64,000 nt of DNA from Plantago ovata (Eukaryota; Streptophyta; Magnoliopsida; Lamiales; Plantaginaceae), in contig CM051456.1 of the NCBI GenBank assembly GCA_028274465.1, positions 45,506,870 through 45,570,869 on the forward strand. The letters run 5' to 3'. Numbering within the stretch: the stretch's first letter is position 1; every line of letters starts with the position of its first letter. The notes beneath the pieces are model-generated. The model searched no databases and had not been told where the DNA came from. It saw only the letters and a list, made by a program, of their open reading frames with translations. The position numbers were made by a program, and so were the translations under genes. This document shows, piece after piece, positions 45,111 through 56,169 of this stretch.

Positions 45111-46785
45111 ATGATGTCCATGAAAGCTCGCATGATGCCCCCATTCTCGCAAGTTAGGAGAAGTTCAACTATATACTTGGAGGAAGAGTTGAAGGGGTAC
45201 GAAGCGACAAGTTCAGTGGTGAGAGACATACCGAGGTTTGAAGATGGAGTGGGGATGAATCCGTTGAGTTTCATCAGATCCTATGAGGAGGAAATAGCAA
45301 AAGTTCCAGCAAAGGGGTTTACTAAGGACCAATTGTGCAGGAAATTATTTTCTTTTGCCCTTGGATATGAGCCAAGGCGTTGGATGGCAAGGTTAGCACC
45401 AGGATCGCTGAAAACTTGGGGCCAAGTAGTAGAGGAGTTCTTGGCGCGATTTATGCCTTACCATGTGACGATTGCCTTACGAGACAGGATTGAACACTTC
45501 AAGCAAGGAGAGTATGAGCGGTTTTGTGACACCTACGAACGTTTTGAGATGTATAAACGTGAGTTCCCCCATCACGGTTTCGAAGATGGGGAGTTGATTT
45601 GGTACTTCGTTGGTGGACTACGTGATGAGGAACGACTTAGAGTGGATGGGTTGTGCGGTGGACTGGAAGAATATACGCTTGAAGAGGCAGAAGAGGTCTT
45701 CCGTAAGTACGCCAGAGGTTCTGCACAATCTGAGGAAGTCATACCAATTCACATCACCGGTGAGGAACTAGACCGAGGTGAAACAGACAGCCTATCTGAG
45801 GCATTCTGTAGAAGAAGATATCTGTGAGGACGATGAAATTGCATGTTATGCAGGAGTTAAGGCCATTGAGAGTATTTATGAAATTGCACACGCCGGGCAA
45901 GTTGAAGATAATCTCCGTTTAGCGAAAGTTTTTGAAGGGGTCGAAGTAACTGAGCAACTATTGGAGAAATTAAGCTTGTTAAAGTTTGAAAAAGTAGAGG
46001 AGGATCATAAACTCGAAGATGGGAGGATTTTAGACGAAGACGCCCCCCTGGAGGTGGGGGGCGAACCGCCCAGCATAGGGGGCGAATCGCCCCCCACAGA
46101 CATCGAGCTAGGGGCGTCCCAGCTCGCCCCAGGCGATTCGCCTGGGGCAGGGGGCGAACCGCCCTCCAGCTCCAGGGAGTTGGACGACCCCAGCTCCCCT
46201 GTTTTGACACCCGAAGTTGATTTCGTCGATCCCAAGCCACTTCCAACAGTTACTACTGAGGTTCCTTAATACGAGGAAGTGAAACTACTCCTCCGAGGTG
46301 GAAAGGTAACTACGAATCCTAATTTTGTACGTCCTAAACATAGTAAATCTACTGTGACTAACGATGCAGGAACAAGCACTGAACAAGAAGTTGGTCAAAG
46401 TTCGAAAGAATCTCAAGTGCAGGACGATACACCTCAAACACCTGAAGGAGGCATCACCAATAATGAGGAAAAGGGGGACACACCCAACATTACGGAGGTA
46501 CTGCATAAGTCCTCCAACCTTTATGTGCCCGCGAAACCTCATATGTCATTCCATGATAGGATCAAGCTGGCCAAGCAGGATACACAAGAGTTGCCACTAT
46601 ACAAGCACCTCGCTGTGTTCGAAGTTAATGTTCCACTATTCGTGAAAACTTTAGCGGATATTCCTGCGAAGCGAAACCGTCCATTCCCGATGGTGAGATC
46701 CATGAAGCTTCCTAGGTCTCTTTGCTACACCGGACCAAGAGAATGGCGCCCACCGTGGGGAGATACTCTTGAATCGCCAGCTTGA
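45111..46785 (+). pseudogene. E1 gag-like gene, different from the other Athila gag
   Basis: A retrotransposon gag domain opens at 45111 or the second Met at 45114 (NPLSFIRSYEEEIAKVPAKG, DQLCRKLFSFALGYEPRRWM, WGQVVEEFLARFMPYHVTIA, EHFKQGEYERFCDTYERFEM). It shares no obvious wording with the gag at 20079 or 51599 and has no CCHC knuckle. The frame shifts between about 45778 and 45827 and continues (IACYAGVKAIESIYEIAHAG). A Pro/Gly/Glu-rich stretch made by GC palindromes lies at 46042-46170; TAA at 46267-46269 is followed in the same frame by YEEVKLLLRGG and a tail to 46785. No protease, RT or integrase follows. Confidence 0.82.
46060..46163. repeat. GC palindromes inside gag coding sequence
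   Basis: GGCGAACCGCC 46060-46070, GGCGAATCGCC 46081-46091, a 21-base palindrome centred on GGCGATTCGCC at 46127-46147, and GGCGAACCGCC 46153-46163. They encode repeated GGEPPS and GGESPP. Confidence 0.92.
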
Positions 46786-48325
46786 AGCTTTACACATGTC
46801 TATTCTGGTACTCAGCCGACAGAGGTCAAACATTCGGTAACATCTAGTATCACTTTTTATTTCCTCATTCTATTTTGCAGGGACTAGCTTGAGTTTCATG
46901 GGGGGGGGGGGATGGGATGTGAACCATGATGTTAATATTGTCTGGCTTTTTGCATGTTGAGTATGGTATATTGTGTTTTGTTTTCATTTGCATTTGCACG
47001 TTTATCGCTTTTCTTAGAATTTAGTTGCATACACTACATTCACTCTAGTGTAGTTTTGCATGTTTTTATGTGGAGGTTATTGCCAAATTTTTTGAACTTT
47101 TTTATTGGGTAGATTAACTAGTTATGACCTTTGACCATGCGTTTCATCTCTATGAATTTGTTTGAGGTTTTTCTCGCTTGGCTTGTCACATTTATATATG
47201 CACTTAGTTTAGCTTGGTAGTCTCGGCATCACTTAGTGGTATTTTCTCTACTGCGGCTCACAAAGGCCTTTATAATAAGATGATGCATGTTAGAGTCTTG
47301 TGGTTGTTCTCCCATGTAATTATGTACCTAAGAGGCAACAAGTCTTCACCTTGATTTGAGATTGCTAAATACCTAGGAAGGAGGTAGTGTGAGATTGTGT
47401 GATCCTTTGTTTGAAACCTATTCTAACGAATAGGTTTGGGAAGGGGGTTATACCGTTATTTGATTTGTTATTCGATTTTGAGTGTTGTGAGTTTGTTTTC
47501 CTTTTTCGTAAAGTTTGTGCTCCAACCTATTCTTTCGAATAGGTTTGGGGAGGTCGTTTGAGAGTCATTGTAATTTCTTTTTCTTTGTGCTGCTGCTGGC
47601 TATATACAAAAAAAAAAAAAAGGAAAAAAGGAGAAAAAATCCAGGAAAAAAAGAAAAAAATCTTGAAAAGAAAAAAAAAAAAAAAGAAAAGACCCTAAAA
47701 ACGCAAAGAAGGGTCCAAAGAAAGCCAAAAAGTAGTTTAGCAAAGTGTTTGTCTCGTTTTTTAATTCTTGTAATGTTCGTAATCGAGTTGTAAAGTGTGT
47801 CTTTTGTTTGTTTGAGTGTCATCTGTTCTAGACCACCCTCGTCCTGTCATTCAGGAAGTGGTGATAGTTTATGACTTTGCTTCAGAGATGGGTAGAATAG
47901 GGGAGTGTGAACTTTTAGGGAACCCTCATTCGTTTGATGAGAGCCAGTATTTGTTCGACCTCTTTGAGGGAAAGTCTTAACTTGGTGAACAGTAGTAAGT
48001 CCTCAGTTTCATAGGCACGGGACAACCATTCGTATTTTAACATGTTTCATTACGTCGTCACTAACTAGGTCCAGGTATAGAATTTTACAAGAGACTATCT
48101 TGTTTAACATAGTGCATATGTCAATGTGTATGAGTCAATCGAGGCATTCTTCAACCAATATCCATGTTATGATTTGTATGGTCATTGTTCATAAGTTTTT
48201 GATAGACTCAATAGATTAGTTCATTTCATTTGGCATCAGACTCCATTTTGTGTGTTGCATTGGTTTTTTGCATTAGAGTCTAGCTTAGTTGCTTGAGGAC
48301 AAGCAAAGGTTCGGTTTGGGGAGTT
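46786..48325 (+). mobile_element. E1 3' internal non-coding region
   Basis: Matches the region after ORF2 in the outer element (CTCAGCCGAC, TCGGTAACATCTAGTATCAC). G-run 46900-46911; paired hairpins 47414-47437 and 47524-47545; A/G tract 47608-47700; polypurine tract ending 48325. Confidence 0.85.
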
Positions 48326-49502
48326 TGATGAACGTGTATTTTACACTTTCATTCGAGTCTTTTTCACCAATTTAGCTATCCTCTAGGATAATTTAGCTTC
48401 TATTTTAGTGAATTTTATTTGAATAATTTCACGTTTCCCTTTTCTTTGTATTTTTCAGGTTTTAGGTGAAAAACGTAATTTTATGGGCAGGTATGTTGAA
48501 GAAAACGAAGTTTTGGTGCGTCGTGGTCATCCGGACTAGTTTTGAGGCCTAGGGGACGAGTTTCATGGCTTAAAGGTCACTAGAAGGCAAAATCCGAGTC
48601 CGAAAAGGAAAAGAAGACCAAAATCTCGCTGCAGGTCCCAGGCGGTTCGCCCGGGACGCCGGGCGGTTCGCCCCATGCCAGGCGGTTCGCCTGGCACCGG
48701 GGGCGATTCGCCCGAGAGGTTTCGACAACTATGTATAGTTTCGCCTGTTTAGTTCGTTTTTCATACCTTTTCACCTTATTTTGAGAGACAAATTCTCCAG
48801 AGCCTGTTCTGGGAATTATTAGCATAGAAGACTCTTTTCCTTATTGATTTGGAAGCTTAAGCATAGAAATTGGACATCTTTGATTCTCGATTCTTGCTTG
48901 TGAGTTAGCAATTCATCGGAGATTGACAACCTTCGTTGGTAACTTGTATCTCACGATTTTTCTGCTTTTATTTATTTCATTCAACATGTTTTCATTCAAT
49001 CTTTCTTTGATTCTTGTTGATTGCAATTTATCTATGAGTAGCAAAATCTATCATTGGTGATAGTATGTGATTTCTTAGCTAGGGTTCTTGATTATGCATG
49101 AGTGGCTTCGCGCGTTTAAGACTTGATTTATTGTTTTATTTCTTTGATCTATCTAAGCTAGTTATCTTCGTAGCGTTGAATTGAAAGGAACACATAGGAC
49201 AATTCACGATCATAGATTTCTATACAAACTTCAAGTACTTCATGCATGATTATTACCCATTGCTTTGATTGATCATACTATCACTATCTTCCATCATATT
49301 GATAAGAAAAATCTGTGCTTTGCTTGATTCCTGATTTAGAGTTTAAGTTAAATTAGATAAAGCTTGTTATAGTCCTTAGAAATCGACACTCGAGGTTATT
49401 TTACTTCTACACTACGTGCCTAGGTTTTCGTTGTAGTTGTGAGTTACCTTTGGCTAAAAACAAATTTATTTGATTAATTGAGTCTGACAATCTCGTTCAT
49501 CA
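48326..49502 (+). mobile_element. Nested element E1, 3' LTR (subtype A)
   Basis: TGATGAACG...CGTTCATCA, 1177 bases, 20 shorter than its 5' partner, partly through a small loss near 48530 (the CGTGGTGTATCTAGAAG text). GC cluster at 48632-48716. The TATA region reads CTATGTATAG instead of TATATATA. Confidence 0.95.
48632..48716. repeat. GC-rich palindrome cluster in LTR
   Basis: Same four units as in the 5' LTR of E1. Confidence 0.9.
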
Positions 49503-49507
49503 TTTAC
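49503..49507 (+). repeat. Target site duplication TTTAC (right)
   Basis: Pairs with 43745-43749. Confidence 0.93.
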
Positions 49508-50252
49508 TGGGAGCGATCACCACTATGAGTATTCATGGGCCAAACGTGGGATTTCGAGTTCGATCACTGATGCAATCTACAATAGGGACTTTAAATTTCC
49601 AGCATCTGGGGAGCAACCAACTCGGATCCATCAGAAGTATCTTAGCTTTGAGTCTAAAGTGGTGATGAAGTTTTGCATTGCCAATGTGATTCCAAGGAAG
49701 CATGACACGCATATTCAACCGAATTATGCTGAGCTCCTCTATTGCTTGTTGGGCAAGCATTCTATCGACATCGGGAACATTATGTATACTGATTACGAGC
49801 GGCATTGGGAGAAGAAGAAGAAGCCTTTCATTTTTCCGAGTTTCATCACAGCTTATTGCAAGTTCCATGAAGTGGAGGATATTAATGAACCGGATTGTGA
49901 AGTGGCCGCCATTTCTCCAACCACTGTTGAGGTTCAAGAGAATAGGTATAGAATGAAGAATCCCGATGTTGTTGCTGCTGATGTTGAGGCTTCCCTTCGA
50001 CATCTTGTTTCTGATTCTGATGATGATGATGATGAAGAAGAGGAGGGTGATGCCATGGAGACTGATGATCCTGCTCAACGAATTCCTGATATTCCTTTTG
50101 TTCATCGGCCACCTCGAGCACCACAAGCACCACCTCGAGCACCACAGCCGTCTGGAGGTTTTGACTTTTCTTCCTTTCAAACTTATCTCGATGATCGTTT
50201 TGGTAGCATTGATGCAAGTGTTGCAGCCTTGAATACTTATGTCCAAGGGTTG
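49508..50252 (+). CDS. Outer Athila ORF2, part 2 (interrupted)
   Basis: Continues the frame from 43749 (the codon split by the insertion is ACT). Text: WAKRGISSSITDAIYNRDF, IHQKYLSFESKVVMKFCIAN, IQPNYAELLYCLLGKHSIDI, ERHWEKKKKPFIFPSFITAY, then an Asp/Glu-rich stretch, a Pro/Arg-rich stretch (VHRPPRAPQAPPRAP), and FSSFQTYLDDRFGSIDASVA. It is cut after VQGL by the element at 50253 and resumes at 58940. The frame is fully open. Confidence 0.9.
50248..50252 (+). repeat. Target site duplication GGTTG (left)
   Basis: Matches 58935-58939. Confidence 0.93.
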
Positions 50253-51458
50253 TGATGAACGTGTATTTTACACTTTCATTCGAGTCTTTTTCACCAATTT
50301 AGCTATCCTCTAGGTTAATTTAGCTTATATTTTAGTGCATTTTATTAGAATAGTGTCACGTTTCCCTTTTCTTTGCATTTTTCAGGTTTTAGGTAAAAAA
50401 ACGTGTTTTTATGGGCAATATTGATGAAGAGGACGAGGTATTGGTGTTTCGAGGACATTCGTGGTGTATCTAGAAGGTTCCGGATGCGATTTGAGGCCTA
50501 GGGGACGAGTTTCAAGGCTTAAAGGTCACTAGAAGGCAAAATCCGAGTCCGAAAAGGAAAAGAAGACTAAAATCTCACTGAAGCCGATCTGGACGTCCCA
50601 GGTGAACCGCCTGGGACGTGGGGTGATTCGCCCCACACCAGGAGAATCGCCCGGCATCTGGGCCGGTTCGCCTGGGAGGTTTCCGAACATTATATATAGT
50701 TTGCCCATTTTTCTACGTTTTGAAGACCTTTTCACATTATTTTGAGAGACAAATTCTCCACAGCCTGTTCTGGGAATTATTAGCATAGAAGACTCTTTTT
50801 CTTATTGATTTGGAAGTTTTAGCATAGAGATTGGACATCTTTGATCTTTGATTCTTGCTTGTGAGTTAGCAATTCATCGGAGATTGACAACCTTCGTTGG
50901 TAACTTGTATGTCACGATTTTTCTTCTTTTATTTATTTCATTCAACATGTTTTCATTCAATCTTGCTTTGATTCTTGTTGATTGCAATATGAGTAGCTAA
51001 ATCTATCGTTGGTAATAGTATGTGATTTCTTAGCTAGGGTTCATGATTATGCATGAGTGGCTTCGCGCGTTTAAGACTTGATTTATTGTTTTATTTCTTT
51101 GATCTATCTAAGCCATCTATCTTCGTAGTGTTTAATTGAAAGGAACACGTAGGACAATTCATGATCATAGATCTCAATACAAACTTCAAGTACTTCATGC
51201 ATGATTATTACCCGTTGCTTTGAATGACCATACTATCACTGACTTCCATTATATTGATAAGAAAAATCTGTGCTTTGCTTGATTTCTGATTTATAGTTGA
51301 AGTTAAATTTGATAAAGTTAGTTATAGTCCTTAGAGATCGACACTCGAGGTTATTTTACTTCTACACTACCTGCCTTGGTTTTCGTTGTAGTTGTGAATT
51401 GTCTTTGGCTAAAAAACAAATTTATTTGATTAATTGAGTCTGACAATCTCGTTCATCA
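50253..51458 (+). mobile_element. Nested element E2, 5' LTR (subtype A)
   Basis: TGATGAACG...CGTTCATCA, 1206 bases, the same length as its 3' LTR with only scattered substitutions. GC cluster at 50592-50676, then TATATATAG. Confidence 0.96.
50592..50676. repeat. GC-rich palindrome cluster in LTR
   Basis: CCCAGGTGAACCGCCTGGG, GGGGTGATTCGCCCC and further units; several CpG sites have become TpG. Confidence 0.85.
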
Positions 51459-51461
51459 AAT

Positions 51462-51479
51462 TGGCGCCGTTGCCGGGGA
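51462..51479 (+). other. Primer binding site of E2, tRNA-Asp type
   Basis: TGGCGCCGTTGCCGGGGA three bases after the 5' LTR. Confidence 0.93.
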
Positions 51480-51598
51480 CTATACTCCTTTTTTCTGTTT
51501 AGCTTATTTATATTTTCAGCATTCTATTCCAAGATTTATCAAGTTTAGTTAATTTGCTCTCTTTTGATACTCTTTCCCATTATTGTTACAGATAGTGT

Positions 51599-52951
51599 AT
51601 GCAACATACGCGATCTAGCGGACTACCTCTTGCTGAACCTATCGAAGAAATTGACAGGGTTTACCATCAAAGAAGGCAGAATCTCGCTCGAGGTAACGTA
51701 GAAGAAATCGATTCCTCTGAATATCTTCGAGCACTCTTTGAAGATCCCGTGATGGCTCGTCCACTGTTGAAATCATGGATTCAACCCAACAAGGAACGAA
51801 TGAAGGGTCCAACGATTGTCCTTTCGCCTGCGACTCATGGCTTGGAAATCAAAAACCACATATTCCAGCAACTCCCAAGGTTCTATGGCTTGGCTAGGGA
51901 AGACGTGATAGGGTATTTGCATGATATCGATGACTTCGTCAACCAACTCCCAAGACCGGGCACGGAGGTGATGGAGGATAAGCTGAGAATGAAGGTTTTT
52001 GCTATGGGGCTTGGCGATAAATCCAAGGCATGGTTAGGCTATCTGGAAGCCGGTTCGCTTGACACTTGGGATAAGGTCTTTTTAGCCTTTATGGAGAAAT
52101 ACTTCCCTCACACATTGACTACCGCGCTTAAGGCGCAAATCACTGGTTTCAAACAAGACTATGATGAAACGATCTACACCGCGCTTGAGATGTTTAACGA
52201 CCTCTTGAACAAGTGTCCACACCATGGTTTTGAGCTTTCGGATATTTTCCAACACTTCTACAATGGGCTCACTTTTGAGAATCAGCAAGTGGTGGATTTC
52301 CAGTGCCGTGGTAATATTTGGGAAGAAACCGCGGAGGCTGTTTGGGCGGTTTTCGAAAGGCTTGCTAAGGGATCTCAATTCAAGGATCCAAGAGCAGTGG
52401 TTAGGAGGCGCGACGCTCCACCCAATCAGGAGGTTCCAATGTATGGAGCAAGTGGGGATCGATTTGAGTGTTTCACCAATGAGCTGAAGCAAGTTCTCAA
52501 GAGCTCAGTTGGAACATCCGTTTCTAATGAGATTTGCCGGATTTGCAAGAACTATGGGCATGGGGCTCATATGTGTAGGTCGGAGCTTGCACAAGATGGT
52601 AGCAATTGCGTTCAAGGAAGCGACGAAGAGGCTTTTGCTATAGAATTTGGAGTTCAAGAAGCTAGCTATGGTCAAGACGGTAGGAATCCTCGTGGTGGAT
52701 TCTGGAAAAGGGGGTTCCGAAACAACCAAGGATATGCACCAGCTGGCCAAACTTATGGCCCTAACCAAGACCATAGTAATCTTAGCTATGGTAATGATCA
52801 CTGTGAAAATCCCACTACTAAAGAGCAACCGAAGTCGAAGACGGCTCTTCTCATGGAGAATTTACAGAAAATGGTTGATCACACCCAAGGTTTTCTTAAG
52901 CGTTGTGAAGAAGATTCGGAGAAGACAAGGGCGAGACTTGATCAGTTGTAG
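51599..52951 (+). CDS. E2 gag with zinc knuckle (450 codons)
   Basis: Gag of the E2 element, starting 140 bases after the LTR. The N-terminus QHTRSSGLPLAEPIEEIDRV is missing from the copy at 20079. Capsid: IFQQLPRFYGLAREDVIGYL, LRMKVFAMGLGDKSKAWLGY, FMEKYFPHTLTTALKAQITG, YNGLTFENQQVVDFQCRGNI. Nucleocapsid: CCHC knuckle CRICKNYGHGAHMC near residue 310, then Gly/Asn-rich text and a helical tail (SEKTRARLDQL). The TAG at 52949-52951 stands where the relative has a Glu codon and the frame continues beyond, so it may be a nonsense mutation or a read-through stop before protease. Confidence 0.9.
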   Translation: MQHTRSSGLPLAEPIEEIDRVYHQRRQNLARGNVEEIDSSEYLRALFEDPVMARPLLKSWIQPNKERMKGPTIVLSPATHGLEIKNHIFQQLPRFYGLAREDVIGYLHDIDDFVNQLPRPGTEVMEDKLRMKVFAMGLGDKSKAWLGYLEAGSLDTWDKVFLAFMEKYFPHTLTTALKAQITGFKQDYDETIYTALEMFNDLLNKCPHHGFELSDIFQHFYNGLTFENQQVVDFQCRGNIWEETAEAVWAVFERLAKGSQFKDPRAVVRRRDAPPNQEVPMYGASGDRFECFTNELKQVLKSSVGTSVSNEICRICKNYGHGAHMCRSELAQDGSNCVQGSDEEAFAIEFGVQEASYGQDGRNPRGGFWKRGFRNNQGYAPAGQTYGPNQDHSNLSYGNDHCENPTTKEQPKSKTALLMENLQKMVDHTQGFLKRCEEDSEKTRARLDQL

Positions 52952-53770
52952 GCAAGCACTAGGCTTGCTCATCAAAAGATGCAAGAATTGATTGACCGTG
53001 GAGCAAGTAGGGAGCAAGGGAAGTTGCCTAGCAACACTGAGAAGTCGATGTGTATTACCTTGGTGGGTGATCTTCCTGTTGAAATCACCATCAAGAAGGT
53101 TGCTAATTCTGAGTGTTGCAAGGATGGGGAGCCCCCACTAGCCAAGGAAGAAGAGAAGGACCTTGGTTTTGATGTTAGAGAAGAGGAGCAAGAAGATCCC
53201 GAGCCAATTCCTGATAGTTTCGATGTGAAGGTTGGGATTGGTGAACTTGACGACATCCGTGCTACACTTGATACGGGTTCTTACTCGAATGTGGTCCCTA
53301 TGAATGTGTTTGAGAAGAGTGGCCTTGGAGAACTTTCGGAGCATAAGGCTATTGTGCAACTTGCGGATGGATCCTTTGTACGACCTGAAGACATTGTGAA
53401 GAATGTATTGGTTAAGATTGGTGAAGCTTCTGTATACACCAACTTTGTTGTGATTCCGGCGTCTACACCGGGAATGGGGGATGTTGTTCTCTTGGGGCGA
53501 ACGTTCTTGACTAAGCTACGCTCCGTAATCGACATCTACCGAAGAACTTGCACAATTGAGGTGGATGGCAAGCAACATGTGTTGCGAGCCATATCTGATC
53601 CTAGTCCTCACTTCAATGCTTCTCATTCTATTAACTACTTTGGTCTTGCTGTATATATCCATTCTCACTCACATGTACTAGGCATGAGGAATAGATCAAT
53701 GAAGGGAAGTCTAGTACCCTCAAGAACAAGAACTAAAGAGCAAGAAAAAGTCGAGTCAGAGACTTTATAA
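52952..53770 (+). CDS. E2 aspartic protease, in frame after the gag stop
   Basis: Open in the gag frame from the TAG; first Met at 52979. A linker MQELIDRGASREQGKLPSN and VGDLPVEITIKKV precede the retropepsin: DIRATLDTGSYSNVVPMNVF holds the active-site DTG near residue 100, VQLADGSFVRPEDIVKNVLV follows, and the flap and ILGR-like GDVVLLGRTFLTKLRSVIDI closes the fold. It ends at TAA 53768-53770. The next gene expected in an Athila element, the RT, is absent. Confidence 0.88.
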   Translation, partial: ASTRLAHQKMQELIDRGASREQGKLPSNTEKSMCITLVGDLPVEITIKKVANSECCKDGEPPLAKEEEKDLGFDVREEEQEDPEPIPDSFDVKVGIGELDDIRATLDTGSYSNVVPMNVFEKSGLGELSEHKAIVQLADGSFVRPEDIVKNVLVKIGEASVYTNFVVIPASTPGMGDVVLLGRTFLTKLRSVIDIYRRTCTIEVDGKQHVLRAISDPSPHFNASHSINYFGLAVYIHSHSHVLGMRNRSMKGSLVPSRTRTKEQEKVESETL

Positions 53771-54809
53771 ATAATGGCGCTGTCCGGGAGGCAACCCGGA
53801 GTTTTTATCGCTTTATTGCATTGCATTGCATTCATACATTGAACAATTTGTCTTTATTTATGTGAATTTGTTAATTTATGTGATGTTTTGTGCTTATGTT
53901 TATGTTTGAGTGAAATTTTTCGAGTGTTTTTAGCGAGGAAAATGGTTTTGGGGATAAAAACTGAACTTTTTCGGAATAATTTCGTCTCCCCACCTCTGGA
54001 GATGGGGGGCGATTCGCCCCCCGTCTTTAGACATTAAAAAAACGGGATTTATCCCTTCCTCCCTCATTCTTGCATCTTCTTCCACTCTCTTACTCCAAAA
54101 CACCCAAAAACTCAAAAAATCTTGAATCTTACATAAAACCTTCAATTCTCCATCAAATTTTGTGTTCTTTTGCTTCAATCGAAGCACATTACGTGCTCAT
54201 TCATTCCATCCGAACAAATTTCATCCTAGTTCATTCATTCTTCGGATCTGAGGTAACTTCACATGAACCCTAATTTTTCAAATTTGGGGTTTGTTTGATT
54301 TATGCTTCAATTGAGCTTATATGATGTATAGGTTGATTGTTTGTGTGAGTAGAAACGTTATTCACTATCAATTACATGTTCAATTTTGCTTGGTTTGTTG
54401 GTTTGAGAATTTTTCCTACTAGATGTCTATGTCTTAATGTGCATTGTTTCTTTTCCTTTCATTCCATGTCTATGAGTGTGCTTATTGATATGATAATGAT
54501 GGACATGATGGTAGAACGCATGATTGATGAGTTTGAGGATTTTTGATGCTAGATTTTTTGCTACTATGGTATGATTTGAGCCTTATGATTTAAGGCTATT
54601 TGTTGTCTAGCATGAGCTTAATGTGATATGTTACATGTCTAAGATATGTTGGTGTGTTGCATTTTAGTTCTAGAAGTGGCTAGATTAGACATGGAGCTTC
54701 TGAGGAGTACGATTGTTGATGTTATCACTCGTTTGTTTCACTCTTGCATTTGCATATGCATGAATCTGTTTTATGTTGTACAAGATACTAATTGATGCTT
54801 GTAGGTACC
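53771..54809 (+). mobile_element. E2 spacer between protease and ORF2 (pol deleted)
   Basis: Directly after the protease stop lies a hairpin, CCGGG-AGGCAA-CCCGG (53784-53799), followed by a T-run, then text that in the 29148-36611 element lies after the integrase stop. RT, RNase H and integrase are therefore missing as a block. A single GGGGGGCGATTCGCCCCCC palindrome is at 54004-54022. The rest is AT-rich, with a polypyrimidine stretch at about 54053-54100. The small frames here look accidental. Confidence 0.8.
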
Positions 54810-56168
54810 ATGCCACCACGTGACAAGAAGAAAGCTGGCTCGTCTAAGAGCAAAAAGGGCAAGGGGCCAGCTTCAAGCTCCCAACCTTCTCATGAGTTAT
54901 TTGAGTTGTCGCTTTCTGCTATCGACGTCCGTTTAAGGCTCCAAGCAGAGCTTGCTCAAGGTGGATGATCGACCATTCCTGATAGAAGGATTGAAATTCC
55001 GGAAGGCCATGCTAACCGACCGGGTTACAAGGTGCTCTCTCGTTTGGCAAAGAAGAGGAATTGGGGTTGGTTTACTTCCAACCGTTTCAAGGGGTATGAT
55101 AAGAGCCTTCTCCATGAGTTTTATGTTGGATATACGGATCTTGAAGAGAAGGAGGTGTTCTTGTTAGAGGCGTAATCGTGCCATGGACTCCTGCCTCAAT
55201 TTCTGATTTAATTCATATGGGGAACGGGAGTTCACCGGAAGTGACCATTCTTATGTGTATTCGAGGGCTACTAGGGGGATTGGAATTGATATCACAGATG
55301 TGATTTGCAACAGACAATATGTGTTTCCAGAATCCGGGGCACAACCAGGACGAATCCATCAGAGTGACCTTAGTCTTGAGGCTAAGGTGGTTATGAAGTT
55401 CTGTATTTTCAACCTGATCCCTAGGAAGAATGACACATGGATTCAGCCGAACTATGCTGAGATCCTCTACGGCTTGTTGGGCAAGCATCGTATAGACATC
55501 GGAAAGATCATGTATGAAGAATACGAGCGTCATTGGGAGAAGAAGAAGAAGCCCTTCATTTTTCCAAGTTTCATCATGACTTATTGCAAATACCATGGGG
55601 TTGAGGACATTGTTGAGGGGGATTATGAGGTCGCAGCTCTTTCCCCTTCAACTATTGATGTGCAATTGAATAGGTATCGTATGAAGAACACCACGGCTGT
55701 TGCTGCTGATGTTGAGGCTTCCCTTCGACAGAGTGATTCTGATGATGATAATGATGATGAGGAAGATGAGGATGCTATGGATACTGATGATGGAGCTGGC
55801 CGAGTTCCTATTCCTGATATTCCTTCTGTTCATAGACCGCCACATGCACCGCCTCGAGCACCACATAGGTCTAGAGGTATTGACTTCTCTGATTTTCGGG
55901 CCTACCTCGATGACCTTTCCGGTAGAGTTGATGCTAGTGTTGCAGCCTTGACCACTTCTGTCCAAGGGTTGCAACATAATCTTGATGGATACATTGCCTA
56001 ACGCAACCGCGATTGGGAGATAGCTGAGGAGCATCGCCGGAATGAGAGAGAAATTATGTGGGAGCAGCAACAGCTCATCCGTCACCAATAGGAGGCCCTA
56101 CAACAATCCAATGATCTTCTGTCTGACATGTGGAGGGACTATTATGGGGATTACGATCCTAATAATTA
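54810..56168 (+). pseudogene. E2 ORF2 ('plant transposon protein'), broken
   Basis: Same gene as the outer ORF2: MPPRDKKKAGSSKSKKGKGP, GYKVLSRLAKKRNWGWFTSN, LLHEFYVGYTD, VVMKFCIFNLIPRKNDTWIQ, LYGLLGKHRIDIGKIMYEEY, HWEKKKKPFIFPSFIMTYCK, an acidic run, a Pro/Arg run, FSDFRAYLDDLSGRVDASVA, and the tail DWEIAEEHRRNEREI. Lesions: TGA near 54966, frameshift near 55150, another near 55235, TAA at 55999-56001, TAG near 56090. It ends DYDPNN, TAG at 56167-56169. Confidence 0.88.
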
Positions 56169-56169
56169 G

